Counted from the first letter of the stretch, positions 34,291 through 42,765 are shown. The stretch: 64,000 bases of DNA from Burkholderia sp. (GCF_018375725.1 NZ_JAHACR010000002.1:55411-119410); one strand, 5' to 3'. Notes: generated by a model not told the origin, from the letters alone. A program made the numbers and translations.

Positions 34291-34338
34291 ACCCGCCCGC
34301 CGTGCATCCCTTTATTGGGGTGCCGACGGGCATTTTTT
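34291..34338 (+). terminator. Rho-independent terminator
   Basis: CCCG-type stem with inner GCATCCCTTTATTGGGGTGC and a tail ATTTTTTTG. Confidence 0.8.
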
Positions 34339-34413
34339 TGTTCGGATTTTCCGTCGAACAGAGTTAGCCGTGTGGCCAGGTTTGGTTTTCAGCACTCCGG
34401 GACTAGGCTTCAC

Positions 34414-34478
34414 TTCTTGGCGGGAAATTCCGATATACTTGATCCCGATTTCACTGGTAGCTGGACCATCACCCAGCC
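34414..34478 (+). promoter_or_regulatory. Palindromic promoter and 5' hairpin
   Basis: TTCTTGGCGGGAA (one mismatch), TATACT (34434-34439), GCTGG/CCAGC hairpin (34460-34464 with 34473-34477). Confidence 0.65.
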
Positions 34479-34526
34479 TGGCGGCACCGCCGCATTCTCA
34501 TCAATCTGCCTTCGGGCAGTATCTCA

Positions 34527-34587
34527 ACCCAAGCGGGGCAGTTACCCGCACGGGTAGCCTGCTTCGCGCGACATCAGGAGCAGGAAA
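34527..34587 (+). promoter_or_regulatory. Two-stem leader hiding the SD
   Basis: ACCCAAGCGGG/CCCGCACGGGT, a near-perfect first stem; CCTGCTTC with GGAGCAGG second stem. Confidence 0.8.
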
Positions 34588-35238
34588 ATGACGGAACCGA
34601 CGATCAAGCCCGAAAGGCATGATGTGTATAACACCGGGAACTTCCCGACGTTCATCTGTAACCACGGCAATTGGGACATTTACACAAACTCCCGAGGCCA
34701 TTGTGCCGCGATTCCAACGAGAAGCGCAGCAGGGATTGGATGTAAAGCGTCCCATTTTGGCGACCGCGCATACGTGAAGGCAACTTTGCCGGCGGAATAT
34801 GCCGCATGGGAAGCGCTTCAGCGGGAACTGCCTCATGTCAATGTGCATGCGCACGGCGACCGCGGACAAGCTAGTGACCTCGAGCAGTTCATCAAGATCG
34901 CGGCCGACTCGATCGACCAGTTGCGCAAGGTGGATGTGTATCGCGTACTCAGCTCCGTACGTGCAGACAACATCGATGGCGTAACGCGGCTCGATCTGGC
35001 GACCTTCATCGCCGTAAAACGCATCGATCTCGTCGACGAAGTTGCAGAGGTGATGGGCGAGGAATTCCCACAAGATGGCTGGGAGCGGACTGCGGTTTGC
35101 CAAAACCTCGAACAGGCGAAAGCTCTCGGCTTCGAAAGCGTCGCCGCGATGCGAGACCATCAGCGATGGCTGGAGAAGAATGGCACGGCGGAGTACAAGT
35201 CGTGGGCTGCATCGGTCGCGCAAGAGCAGAAGCAATAG
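34588..35238 (+). CDS. Hypothetical protein, 216 aa
   Basis: Start MTEPTIKPERHDVYNTG. The first 70 residues carry several His/Cys (FICNHGNWDIY, RGHCAAIP, GIGCKASHFG) that could bind metal. The remainder is helical and acidic. First gene of a three-gene unit. Function unknown. Confidence 0.8.
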   Translation: MTEPTIKPERHDVYNTGNFPTFICNHGNWDIYTNSRGHCAAIPTRSAAGIGCKASHFGDRAYVKATLPAEYAAWEALQRELPHVNVHAHGDRGQASDLEQFIKIAADSIDQLRKVDVYRVLSSVRADNIDGVTRLDLATFIAVKRIDLVDEVAEVMGEEFPQDGWERTAVCQNLEQAKALGFESVAAMRDHQRWLEKNGTAEYKSWAASVAQEQKQ

Positions 35239-35257
35239 CGTCGAAGCCTGAAGGTCA

Positions 35258-35317
35258 ACCTAGGCGGGGCAGTTACCCGCCCGGGTTTCTGCTTCGTGTC
35301 ACTCAAGGAGAAGGAGA
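35258..35317 (+). promoter_or_regulatory. Two-stem leader, weaker second stem
   Basis: ACCTAGGCGGG/CCCGCCCGGGT first stem; CTGCTTC against GGAGAAGGAG pairs only partly. Confidence 0.6.
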
Positions 35318-35893
35318 ATGCACGAAACAAAGATCCCACAGTCTGTTCAGTTCTACGTCAAGCACGCTTTGAACGTTTTGCGCGAGCAGGAGGCGGCTCT
35401 TCACGGGGTGCAACTGGCGCGTGGGAATGGCCATATTCTGGCATTGGAACTGCAAGATCGCGAAGGGAAGATCAAGCAGGCTATGGAAAGACTTGATGAG
35501 TTTCGGGGCCACGCTGTCGAAAACGGCGTCGACGGTGACGCCTTTATTCAGAAATGTGGCGGCGTTCCGGAATTCGAGAGGTTCGGATATCCCAAGCCGG
35601 TACAGATGCGTGGAATCGAGCAGGGCGCATACGATGGGACAGCATGCGGCATCAAGCTGGTAGGGCTCCCGATCCACATTGGCGAGCGGGACCTGCTGAT
35701 CGGACGTGAAAACGAGATCCTTTCTGTTCGGGGGCCAACCGGAAATGTCGTGTTCAGCGTCTCGCCATCCGTTCCATGGACGGCTGACGCGATAGTCAAG
35801 TCGCTCAATCATGAGGACGTTGTGCATGCCGTAGACGGCGACGTAGCGGATGCCTATCTCGGCGATTGTTGGATTGGCGGAACCGAGGTTTAA
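35318..35893 (+). CDS. Hypothetical protein, 191 aa
   Basis: Start MHETKIPQSVQFYVK. A helical N-terminal half (LQDREGKIKQAMERLDEF) and a beta-rich C-terminal half (GIKLVGLPIHIGERDLLIG). No signal or recognised motif. Middle gene of its unit. Confidence 0.8.
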   Translation: MHETKIPQSVQFYVKHALNVLREQEAALHGVQLARGNGHILALELQDREGKIKQAMERLDEFRGHAVENGVDGDAFIQKCGGVPEFERFGYPKPVQMRGIEQGAYDGTACGIKLVGLPIHIGERDLLIGRENEILSVRGPTGNVVFSVSPSVPWTADAIVKSLNHEDVVHAVDGDVADAYLGDCWIGGTEV

Positions 35894-35919
35894 CCGGCCA
35901 TATCTGGAAAGCACTTTTT

Positions 35920-35978
35920 ACCCAAGCGGGGCAGTCACCCGCTACGGGGCCTGCTTCGCGTTACTCAGGAGCAGGAAC
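35920..35978 (+). promoter_or_regulatory. Two-stem leader hiding the SD
   Basis: ACCCAAGCGGG/CCCGCTACGGGG first stem; GCCTGCTTC with GGAGCAGG second stem. Confidence 0.75.
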
Positions 35979-36755
35979 ATGACTCAAGCAGTTCAAGGTG
36001 CATCGTCCGGCCTCAAAGCCGGCACGCATTTCTTCGTTTCTACGCCGGTCGAGATCGACGGTTTCGAATGGCGATGCATGGTTCGACAAGGCGAGTTGGG
36101 CCGGCCAGAAAAGCATCACGTGTTCCGTCCTGTCGGCAGTCAGGCATGGCATGCCGATAGTGACTGGATGGGCGGCGACAGTAAGATCGGGGACATCCCG
36201 GAGTCGATCGCGCAGAAGGTCGATTCCGAGGTCCACGAGCAGATCACGAAGGCCATGTCGGGCGAGTTTGTCCCGAATGCCAACATGATCCGGGCGGCAG
36301 AGAACCTGCTGCTCTCGATGTCTCATGAGGATGTAGTCCGCCCGGTCGTCGTCGCGTATGAAACGGAGATCCTGACTCGTCATCAGTTTCGCATCGCGCG
36401 GAAGTATGTCGAGCACGGGTGTGACGACGTGGTCATTCTCGACCGGAAGCGATCGTACATGCTGGAAGAGTCGGACTTCGCGATCTACCTCAAGCAGTGC
36501 TTCGAGGCACGCGATGCGGCAGGGCTCAAGGTCAGAGCGCCGGACAACTGTCCGCTGCTCGAAGCCGAGAACACCCGCATCCAGGCCGAAAATCTGCTGC
36601 TGACGGCGATGGCGGAGCTCCCGAATCTGGCGGCGATCGGCAAGCCGTGGCTGACGCTCGAAGCCCGGAAACGGGCTATCGACCTGACGCTCGACATGGT
36701 GGCGCCGTTCTGTGGCGATGCCGACGGCATCATCAATCGACTCATGGCCGCATAA
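35979..36755 (+). CDS. Hypothetical protein, 258 aa
   Basis: Start MTQAVQGASSGLKAGTHFF. The N-terminal 60 residues are beta-rich with two Trp; the middle and end are helical (NTRIQAENLLLTAMAELPNL). No enzyme motif seen. Last gene before the terminator. Confidence 0.8.
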   Translation: MTQAVQGASSGLKAGTHFFVSTPVEIDGFEWRCMVRQGELGRPEKHHVFRPVGSQAWHADSDWMGGDSKIGDIPESIAQKVDSEVHEQITKAMSGEFVPNANMIRAAENLLLSMSHEDVVRPVVVAYETEILTRHQFRIARKYVEHGCDDVVILDRKRSYMLEESDFAIYLKQCFEARDAAGLKVRAPDNCPLLEAENTRIQAENLLLTAMAELPNLAAIGKPWLTLEARKRAIDLTLDMVAPFCGDADGIINRLMAA

Positions 36756-36776
36756 CCTAGGTCTGAATCGTACCCA

Positions 36777-36815
36777 AACAGCCCATTCACCCTTTTGGTG
36801 GATGGGCTGTTTGCC
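36777..36815 (+). terminator. Rho-independent terminator
   Basis: AACAGCCCAT pairs with ATGGGCTGTT, then TTGCCTTTG. This is the last terminator of the leader-type block. Confidence 0.75.
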
Positions 36816-36885
36816 TTTGTGGAACGGCTTGTTCTGCCGGTGCTCGCTGCTATCATTGGCCCGACTATTGCCATGGAAACTTGTC

Positions 36886-37551
36886 ATGCCACAGCAACCC
36901 GAATCGCACGCCTGCCGGATTTGCGGCCAGCAGTTCGACCGGCCAGGGAAACCGGACACCGGTGACTGTGGCAGTGATTGCGTTCGGTGTATGGCGGACT
37001 ACCGTGATCCGGACGCGCTGGAAACCATGCGCAAAGTCGAGCCTGACAATCCAAAATGGAAGTCGGCCACGGGTCACTGGCCGGGCCCTCAAATCGCGCT
37101 TGACTGTGACCCGGACTTACAAGAGGTGGCTCGGCTTACTACAATGATGCGGGATGTGTTCGATCGCGTGCTCTCTGCCAGCAACATCGCAAGGACGAGG
37201 GGGACGTGCGCTTACGGCGCGATCCTGCTGCGAAACTCGCTCGAGCAGTTCGGCAAGTGCGCGGCGGCCGTGCGCGGGGGCGATGGAGCTCTCCGCGAAG
37301 GCGCCATCGACCAGGCTGGCATGTGGAATGGCCATTACTGGGTAGAAGGGAAAACACCGGGCGGCGTGGGCTTCGTCGCGGACATCACCGCGGACCAGTT
37401 CGGCTGGCCGAATGCTGTCGTGCTTCCGATGGACCAGGCCCGCGAACGCTACCGGGCCGGCGATGATGAAATCGTCGCGGAAGCCGTGGACGATCTCGAG
37501 GCGCAGATCACCGCCGAAGCGCGACTGGCGATCCGGTGCCTCGATGACTGA
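36886..37551 (+). CDS. Zinc-ribbon plus transglutaminase/papain-like protein
   Basis: 221 residues from MPQQPESHACRICG. Residues about 9-35 hold CRICG and CGSDCVRC, a likely zinc ribbon. The C-terminal part has the order Cys (RGTCAYGAILLRNSLEQFG), His (WNGHYWVEGKTPGG) and Asp (GFVADITADQFGW), the catalytic triad layout of transglutaminase-like cysteine enzymes, which also occur in toxins and phage proteins. Whether it cleaves or crosslinks cannot be told. It overlaps the next gene by 8 nt, so an operon of three small genes follows. Confidence 0.75.
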   Translation: MPQQPESHACRICGQQFDRPGKPDTGDCGSDCVRCMADYRDPDALETMRKVEPDNPKWKSATGHWPGPQIALDCDPDLQEVARLTTMMRDVFDRVLSASNIARTRGTCAYGAILLRNSLEQFGKCAAAVRGGDGALREGAIDQAGMWNGHYWVEGKTPGGVGFVADITADQFGWPNAVVLPMDQARERYRAGDDEIVAEAVDDLEAQITAEARLAIRCLDD

Positions 37552-37726
37552 GGGCGTGTTCGAAATGCTGCTCGCAGCGGTGAACATCGCGCGGTTCCAG
37601 CAGATCCGCAAGGTGACGACGCTGAGGGCTGAGCTTGTCCGCAGGTTTCCGGACCGGAACGAGGATATCGACGGCGCGATCCTGGCCTGGGCGAACTACG
37701 AGCAGTCGAAGGGGAGGCCGGATTGA
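37544..37726 (+). CDS. Hypothetical protein, 60 aa
   Basis: MTEGVFEMLLAAVNIARFQ onward; basic helical protein. Its start overlaps the end of the previous gene and its stop overlaps the TTG start of the next, the pattern of translational coupling. Unrecognised. Confidence 0.7.
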   Translation: MTEGVFEMLLAAVNIARFQQIRKVTTLRAELVRRFPDRNEDIDGAILAWANYEQSKGRPD

Positions 37727-37977
37727 GCCTGACCCGTGAAGAAGCGCTTGAGTCTGAAGGACGTGCCTGCAAGGTGCCGGAGCCAACGGGTGGCTTCGTC
37801 TACGGCTACATCGTCGAGGTTCACCCGAACGGCGACTTCGTCAAGTTCCAGAAGGGCGTGTCGAGCCGTGTCAGCCCGCAATGGGTTCGGCGCGAGGATG
37901 TCATCCTGCAGCCCCTCGATGCCGAAGCCGGCGAGCAGCTCCGCTTCCGGTTCGACCCTCCAACTGATCCCCCTTGA
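37723..37977 (+). CDS. Hypothetical protein, 84 aa
   Basis: TTG start preceded by AGGGGAGG, overlapping the previous stop by 4 nt. Beta-rich (GGFVYGYIVEVHPNGDFVKF), possibly a small SH3-like barrel. Pro-rich end. Its end overlaps the next CTTGAAT promoter. Confidence 0.7.
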   Translation: MSLTREEALESEGRACKVPEPTGGFVYGYIVEVHPNGDFVKFQKGVSSRVSPQWVRREDVILQPLDAEAGEQLRFRFDPPTDPP

Positions 37978-38001
37978 ATCGGCCTCGATCGCCGGTAATC
38001 T
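37974..38001 (+). promoter_or_regulatory. CTTGAAT promoter
   Basis: CCCCCTTGAATCGG with TTGAAT, exactly 16 nt, TAATCT (37996-38001). Confidence 0.65.
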
Positions 38002-38085
38002 GAAAGGCGAAAGTACGCCCGGATGCGCGTCGTTTTCGAGCGGTCCAATCTTGCCGAATCCTCCAGAATTGAAAGGAAGCGGCCT

Positions 38086-38316
38086 ATGGGCGCGCGGTTT
38101 GACCGAGAGAGAGTGAGGGAATCTATGCTGAGAGCGGCAACCGTATATATCGAGCGCTATGAAGTGCGCGATGATTCCGCAGGAACGGTAGAAGATCACG
38201 GCCACGACTTCGACGGGGCAGATCAAGACTTCAATGAAAGGGTGGATGCGGTGAAGGCTCGCGGTGGAGATCCGGCCGATGTGACGCTGATCGCCGTGCT
38301 GGCCACCGGAGCTTGA
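38086..38316 (+). CDS. Hypothetical protein, 76 aa
   Basis: Start MGARFDRERVRESML after AAAGGAAGC; a longer in-frame start 21 codons upstream would be too close to the promoter. Acidic C-terminal half (TVEDHGHDFDGADQDF). It begins a group of three closely packed genes. Unrecognised. Confidence 0.7.
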   Translation: MGARFDRERVRESMLRAATVYIERYEVRDDSAGTVEDHGHDFDGADQDFNERVDAVKARGGDPADVTLIAVLATGA

Positions 38317-38320
38317 CGAG

Positions 38321-38662
38321 GTGCTGACCGTGATCCGCAGGATTCCATGGCAAGCGAAGGAAGCCGTTTTCGTCACTGCCCTCATGACGGTCCTGGGTGT
38401 CTGCTTTCCCGACGATGCGGATGCGTTTGCCGTGCTGTCGATCATCGTATTGTTCGCGATCGAAGATCTTTGTAAGACCGCGCTGCGAATCGCGATCAAG
38501 GAGCGGACGGTCGGTCAGGCCACGGAAGACGAACACCTCTATGTGATTCTGCCGCGATGCCGGTACAAGCTGCTGGTTCTTCGCCAGGTGTTGGTGTTGG
38601 GAGAGGCTAAGCTGGCGCAAGCCCGCCAGGCGGCCCGAAAAAACAGAAAGGACGATTCATGA
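38321..38662 (+). CDS. Small membrane protein
   Basis: 113 residues from GTG (a second GTG three codons later has a better-placed GAGG). Hydrophobic segments at about 15-30 and 36-50; the rest is soluble, basic and helical (RQVLVLGEAKLAQARQAARKN). Four-nt overlap with the next start. Confidence 0.7.
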   Translation: MLTVIRRIPWQAKEAVFVTALMTVLGVCFPDDADAFAVLSIIVLFAIEDLCKTALRIAIKERTVGQATEDEHLYVILPRCRYKLLVLRQVLVLGEAKLAQARQAARKNRKDDS

Positions 38663-39213
38663 TTGGTGCGTTGCTGATTTTCCTCGGGCTGGCGCCGGCG
38701 GGCGCGAGGTCGAATCCCTGCGACATGCCAGGCTGGACGATGGGCGAGAGCGTGGCGTTTGTCTGTGACATGGACGATGCCAAGAGACAAGCACAAAAGC
38801 ACCTGCCTCTCGAATACCAAGGAGCGCGCAGCGAGGTGTCGTTCCGTGCGGCGCCGGTTGGCGGTAAGCCGGGAGTCGCCCTGATCGTGACGGACCGAAT
38901 CGTGCCGGTGGAAGATGCACCCCGCGAGGCTGCGCTGCTTGGCCCTTGGGGCGGATGGGTGGACGAGCAAGGCAAGGTTCATGGCACAAAAGACGCGTGG
39001 ATCATGCCTATCGCCGCGGCTGGCTCGTCGTCGAAGCCGGCGGGCACGGTAGTCTATCTCGTGAATTCGCCCGCACCGGTTTCGAAGTTGTCCTCCGTGG
39101 CGGGCGAGCCGCCTCAACCCGTTCAGGATGCGTTTGCTCGGGCCGAATTGACGGCCGTGGAACCCGCGAGCACTCCCTGCACCCGACGTTGCACCGGTAC
39201 CTCTCTGCGGTGA
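38659..39213 (+). CDS. Exported protein, unknown
   Basis: 184 residues with a short N-terminal signal (MIGALLIFLGLAPAGARS). Four cysteines in the mature part, two near the start (NPCDMP, FVCDMD) and two at the end (TPCTRRC), could form disulfides. Coupled to the previous gene by an ATGA overlap. Beyond it, 39214-39478 shows no convincing gene, only a probable promoter (TTGTCG, 16 nt, GATAAT) at its right end. Confidence 0.7.
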   Translation: MIGALLIFLGLAPAGARSNPCDMPGWTMGESVAFVCDMDDAKRQAQKHLPLEYQGARSEVSFRAAPVGGKPGVALIVTDRIVPVEDAPREAALLGPWGGWVDEQGKVHGTKDAWIMPIAAAGSSSKPAGTVVYLVNSPAPVSKLSSVAGEPPQPVQDAFARAELTAVEPASTPCTRRCTGTSLR

Positions 39214-39478
39214 GAGCTCTGGTTTCGGATCGACGAGCACACGCGGCTGGTGCATAGCACGCAGCGGCAGGTTGCGATGGCGGCGAACGCATCCCGAACG
39301 GGTTTCATTTTTGCCCATCGGGCGGCGCGCGAGCACACCCGATCCTTTCCTAAGAAGCTTGCAAAAAGCCCACGCAATCGCGCAAATCCCCCCTATTTTG
39401 CAGCCTGTTTCCGAATTGTCGGATTTTTCCCGATCCCGATAATGGGTGGCTGATTCCACATCAGCCTAGGGCTTGTCC

Positions 39479-39748
39479 ATGAAATTCGTGTTCGCGACGC
39501 TGGCCGCTTCCATCCTGATCGTTGGTCCAGCCGCCGCACAGGCGCAGCAGACGGATCTGCCGCATCCCTGCAAGTCGAGCACTGGCCAATGGACGCTCTG
39601 CATCGGCGACAGCCCGATCGACACCACGGGAAATCGCGTCGACATGGCCAACGAGGTTGAGCAAGTGAACTCCGCATTGGCGCCGGTGCGACAGAAGATC
39701 AGCGAATTCGTCCAGACCAAGCACCAGGCCGCTACTGTCGGTCGGTGA
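39479..39748 (+). CDS. Small exported protein
   Basis: 89 residues, MKFVFATLAASILIVGPAAA is a clear signal peptide (cleavage near AQA-QQ). The mature 65 residues have two Cys (HPCKSSTGQWTLCIGDSP), probably a disulfide. A TTGTCG/GATAAT promoter lies about 35 nt upstream. Unrecognised. Confidence 0.75.
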   Translation: MKFVFATLAASILIVGPAAAQAQQTDLPHPCKSSTGQWTLCIGDSPIDTTGNRVDMANEVEQVNSALAPVRQKISEFVQTKHQAATVGR

Positions 39749-39781
39749 GCGGTCACGTATCAATCCCTAAGAGGATCACCT

Positions 39782-40099
39782 ATGGATACCGCTGTCGCCT
39801 TGCCGAAAGAACGTCATATCGAGGATGTGGTCTTGCCCGATCTGGCCGACAGTCAACAGTGGACCTGTGAGAACGGTTGCGGGAATTGTCGTCCGGTGCA
39901 GGCCGACTTTGAATATTCCCGAGAGGAAACTCAGGACGACGTGCTGCTGAAGAGCAAGACCTGCAAAGTCTGGGTCAGCCACTGCTGCAAGGCAAATCTG
40001 GTGTTGTGGGATGACCAGAACGAAGTGGAAGTCGCGTGGGCAGGCGGGGACTTGAATCTAGATGGCCTCGTGTCGAATCGCGGCGATTCGCTGGAGTGA
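39782..40099 (+). CDS. Cys-rich protein, probable metal binder
   Basis: 105 residues. CENGCGNC and a later KTCKVWVSHCCKAN give at least six cysteines and a His in two clusters, the look of a zinc-binding protein. No signal peptide, so cytoplasmic. Follows the small exported gene closely. Confidence 0.75.
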   Translation: MDTAVALPKERHIEDVVLPDLADSQQWTCENGCGNCRPVQADFEYSREETQDDVLLKSKTCKVWVSHCCKANLVLWDDQNEVEVAWAGGDLNLDGLVSNRGDSLE

Positions 40100-40150
40100 A
40101 CAGCGCAGATTTGCTCGGCCTGCTTTGAACATTTTTTGAGGAGTGAAGTG

Positions 40151-40900
40151 ATGAAGTGGAACGCTACGCGTCGCCTCGGTGCTATCAGTGCCGTGCTCGC
40201 TCTCTGCATGTGCGCTGCTGCAAATGCGCAAAGTGTGACGAGCAGCAAACCTGCCACCTCCGATGTGAAGCTCGACAGCTCCTGTACTGTCAACGGAACT
40301 ATCACGCTGGATGCCAGCGGCGCCGTCGTCGAGTGCCGGGACAAGAAGTGGGAGGCGCCGGCTGCTCGGGCCGTGCCGCCGGCAAGCTCCAAGGTCGTGA
40401 TGCTCACGGTGACCGTCCAATCGAAGAACGAGACGCTGGCGAGCGTCCCGTTGGTTCTGCATGACGGGAAGTCGACTCACTACCGGTCAGTCACCCAGGG
40501 GGGCTACGTCAGCGATGTGGGGCCGTGCAAAAAGGAAGATTCGTCGACAGCCAGCGGAGGACTTTCAGTCGGTCCGACCTCGATCGGTAACGAAATGTGC
40601 GTGACTACGTCGCCGCTGGTGACTGGACTGGAAATCGCCGCCGAGCCGCATGTACTGGAGAACGGCTACGTCGTGCTCGATCTGAAAGCCTCCAACAGCC
40701 AGCTGATCTCACTGGAGAACGTCACCAACGAGGTGGGTACGGTGCAGATTCCGAATACATACACGTGCGGCCTGGAATCCACTGTGACGCTGAAGCCCGA
40801 CGTTGATACGGTCGTCGAGTCCTGTGCGAACGATTCGAAGGCGCAAACCATTTCTGTGCTGGCCAAGGTAGTCGACAGAGGCGCGAGCACTTCGCAGTGA
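40151..40900 (+). CDS. Periplasmic protein, paralogue of the next gene
   Basis: 249 residues. ATG at MKWNATRRLGAISAV with GAGGAG upstream; signal peptide of about 26 residues. Residues 40-65 (CTVNGTITLDASGAVVEC) resemble the tail of type IV minor pilins. The rest aligns by eye with the protein at 41025: VVMLTVTVQSKN, YVSDVGPCK, VLENGYVVLDLKAS, GTVQIP and TVTLKPDVDTVV against VVQITLSIKSDK, YVSAIAPCK, VLPNGDVLLDLVYD, GTIQLP and AVKVKAGVETVV. Probably part of a pilus or secretion structure (inference). Confidence 0.8.
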   Translation: MKWNATRRLGAISAVLALCMCAAANAQSVTSSKPATSDVKLDSSCTVNGTITLDASGAVVECRDKKWEAPAARAVPPASSKVVMLTVTVQSKNETLASVPLVLHDGKSTHYRSVTQGGYVSDVGPCKKEDSSTASGGLSVGPTSIGNEMCVTTSPLVTGLEIAAEPHVLENGYVVLDLKASNSQLISLENVTNEVGTVQIPNTYTCGLESTVTLKPDVDTVVESCANDSKAQTISVLAKVVDRGASTSQ

Positions 40901-41024
40901 TTCCAAATCGCCCGGTGGACGTGACCGTATTCGTACCGTGTTCTGCCAGCCGCAAACAAGCTCTGCTTTGAACTGAATCGTGCGCGCTCGCATGTTGCCG
41001 GCGTGACTTAACCTGGAGTGAAAC

Positions 41025-41594
41025 ATGAATCTCAAATCCACCCGTGGCCTGTTTGCATTGTGCGGTGCCCTGATGTTCGGCTACTGCGCTACGGCGTCTG
41101 CGGACATTCCCTCGGTGTCGGCAAACGCCAAGGTCGTGCAAATCACGCTGAGCATCAAGAGCGACAAGGGCGACAAGGCGACCTCGGTCGTGCTGACCGC
41201 AGCCGACGGCGTGAGCACCAACGTGGACGAGCACACCAGTATCTCCTACGTCAGCGCGATCGCTCCGTGCAAGGACAATCCGACCAAGAACTGCGTGTCG
41301 TATGCGGATCTCAAGACGGGCTTTGACTTCGGCGTGCTGCCGCGTGTGCTGCCGAACGGTGACGTGCTCCTCGATCTGGTGTACGACAGTGCCCGCCTCA
41401 ACTCCATGCGCGACTTCAAAGCCGACATCGGCACGATCCAGCTTCCCGACGTGTCGAAGAACGGCTTCAAATCCGCGGTCAAGGTCAAGGCCGGCGTCGA
41501 AACCGTCGTCAACTCCGCGTCCGACGCGAGCGGCAAGCAAGACGTCGTTGTGACGGTCAAGCTCGTCGATCCGAAGACGGGCGCAGCAATCTGA
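41025..41594 (+). CDS. Periplasmic protein, secretin-domain-like
   Basis: 189 residues with a signal peptide (to about SA-DIP at 27). Phrases such as VLPRVLPNGDVLLDL followed by GTIQLP are reminiscent of the N-terminal or core repeats of secretins and pilus-assembly proteins, but the length is far too short for a secretin. A pair of cysteines (APCKDNPTKNC) is shared in part with the preceding paralogue. Likely co-expressed with it, although 120 nt separate the two. Confidence 0.8.
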   Translation: MNLKSTRGLFALCGALMFGYCATASADIPSVSANAKVVQITLSIKSDKGDKATSVVLTAADGVSTNVDEHTSISYVSAIAPCKDNPTKNCVSYADLKTGFDFGVLPRVLPNGDVLLDLVYDSARLNSMRDFKADIGTIQLPDVSKNGFKSAVKVKAGVETVVNSASDASGKQDVVVTVKLVDPKTGAAI

Positions 41595-41658
41595 TGCGTC
41601 GGCGCTGGTAGGGGGCAATGTGACTCTGCCAGCTTTTCGGTTTCTCTGGAACTCCTCT

Positions 41659-42654
41659 ATGAGCAAGCTAGTCAATCGGTTGGCCCTGCGGGCCCCCAAA
41701 TGGCATGAACGTGCCCTTAGGGTAGCGAGCGATGGGGCGACATGGCTTGCCGTCGCGGCGGGAGTTCTCCTCCTGCTTCCGCGTCCCCCGCTTCAGGGAA
41801 CTCTCACGCTCGACCTGTGTGCCGATATCGTGTTGGTGGGCCTCATGTGGATCGGGCTGACTCAGTTGATCCTACCGGACGGTCGCAGGACACTGCTCCG
41901 CGCACTTGCGCTCACGGTCGTCATTCTCTTCTTGAGCCTTGGCGCTCCGGATATCTCCGCGCTACTGTCCGCGTTGAGCGACGTGCCGCGAGCGGCAATT
42001 CCGGCTCTGGCGGCCGTGGCCGTTGTTGCTGCTGTGGAATCCTTGGTGGCCAAGCGTCGATCTGCCCCGGCCGCCAAGAAAGTGATCGTGCGGCCCTACA
42101 CACAATCCCCCCAGGAAATGCGGCGAGTCGCAATCCACGAGGCCGGCCATACGCTGCTTTACAGGCTACTCCCCGAACGGCCCAGCGACATGCGTGTCTC
42201 TGTCCGCGCGGTGATCGACGAACAGAACTCGAGAGGCGGTGAGGTCAAGCTCACTCCGATGCAGGTACCGGCAACCTACGCCTATATCGCGATGCTGATC
42301 AATCTGGCGGGCCTCGAGGCGGAATTTGCAGTGTTGGGCTCCCGCGGCAATGGGGGAACAGACGACTACGCCGAATGGATGGAATCGGCTACGCGGTTTG
42401 CCATCGCTGGAAGCGCTGGCGCCTTCTATCGTTGCCCGGTTAGCTTCTGGCAACGGCAGATCAACCGGGACACGATCGACGCCCTGCAGGAACGTCAGCG
42501 GAACGACCTGCGTGAATTCTTCGCCGGTAACCGGGAGTTGTTGGTTGAGCTGGCCGATGACATCCTCGCGCGTGGCGAACTCGGCCACGAGCAGATCGCC
42601 AACTACCTCGATCGCGTCGACGTTCGTCCGCTGGCATATCGGATTCCATCTTGA
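41659..42654 (+). CDS. Membrane-anchored M41-like (FtsH-type) metallopeptidase without AAA domain
   Basis: 331 residues from MSKLVNRLALRAPKWHE. Three to four hydrophobic segments in the first 125 residues, then RRVAIHEAGHTLLYRLLP (His160, Glu161, His164), the zinc site of M41 peptidases, and GLEAEFAVLGSRGNGGTDDY followed by ATRFAIAG, which matches the FtsH peptidase region with its third ligand Asp. The AAA ATPase domain that normally feeds FtsH is absent. It could act on small or already unfolded membrane proteins or pair with another ATPase. Confidence 0.8.
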   Translation: MSKLVNRLALRAPKWHERALRVASDGATWLAVAAGVLLLLPRPPLQGTLTLDLCADIVLVGLMWIGLTQLILPDGRRTLLRALALTVVILFLSLGAPDISALLSALSDVPRAAIPALAAVAVVAAVESLVAKRRSAPAAKKVIVRPYTQSPQEMRRVAIHEAGHTLLYRLLPERPSDMRVSVRAVIDEQNSRGGEVKLTPMQVPATYAYIAMLINLAGLEAEFAVLGSRGNGGTDDYAEWMESATRFAIAGSAGAFYRCPVSFWQRQINRDTIDALQERQRNDLREFFAGNRELLVELADDILARGELGHEQIANYLDRVDVRPLAYRIPS

Positions 42655-42689
42655 TGGACCAGATCTCGCTCTCGAGTGCGCGGCGCCCC

Positions 42690-42717
42690 TTGAATCGGGT
42701 CGCCTGTCCGGTACGCT
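42690..42717 (+). promoter_or_regulatory. CTTGAAT promoter
   Basis: CCCCTTGAATCGGG with TTGAAT, exactly 16 nt, TACGCT (42712-42717). Confidence 0.65.
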
Positions 42718-42765
42718 CGCTCTGTTAGCAGTAGCAACCCTTACTCGGTACCCGAAGGAAATCTC

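Noticed and set aside
8788..36000. Short leader peptides encoded in the repeated leaders (for example NPxGAFxPxG-like frames)
   Set aside because: The translated frame relative to the gene differs from copy to copy, while pairing is preserved; the signal is RNA structure, not a peptide.
8825..36000. CRISPR array suggested by many repeats
   Set aside because: The repeats are hundreds of bases apart, each directly before a start codon; there are no spacers of uniform length and no cas genes.
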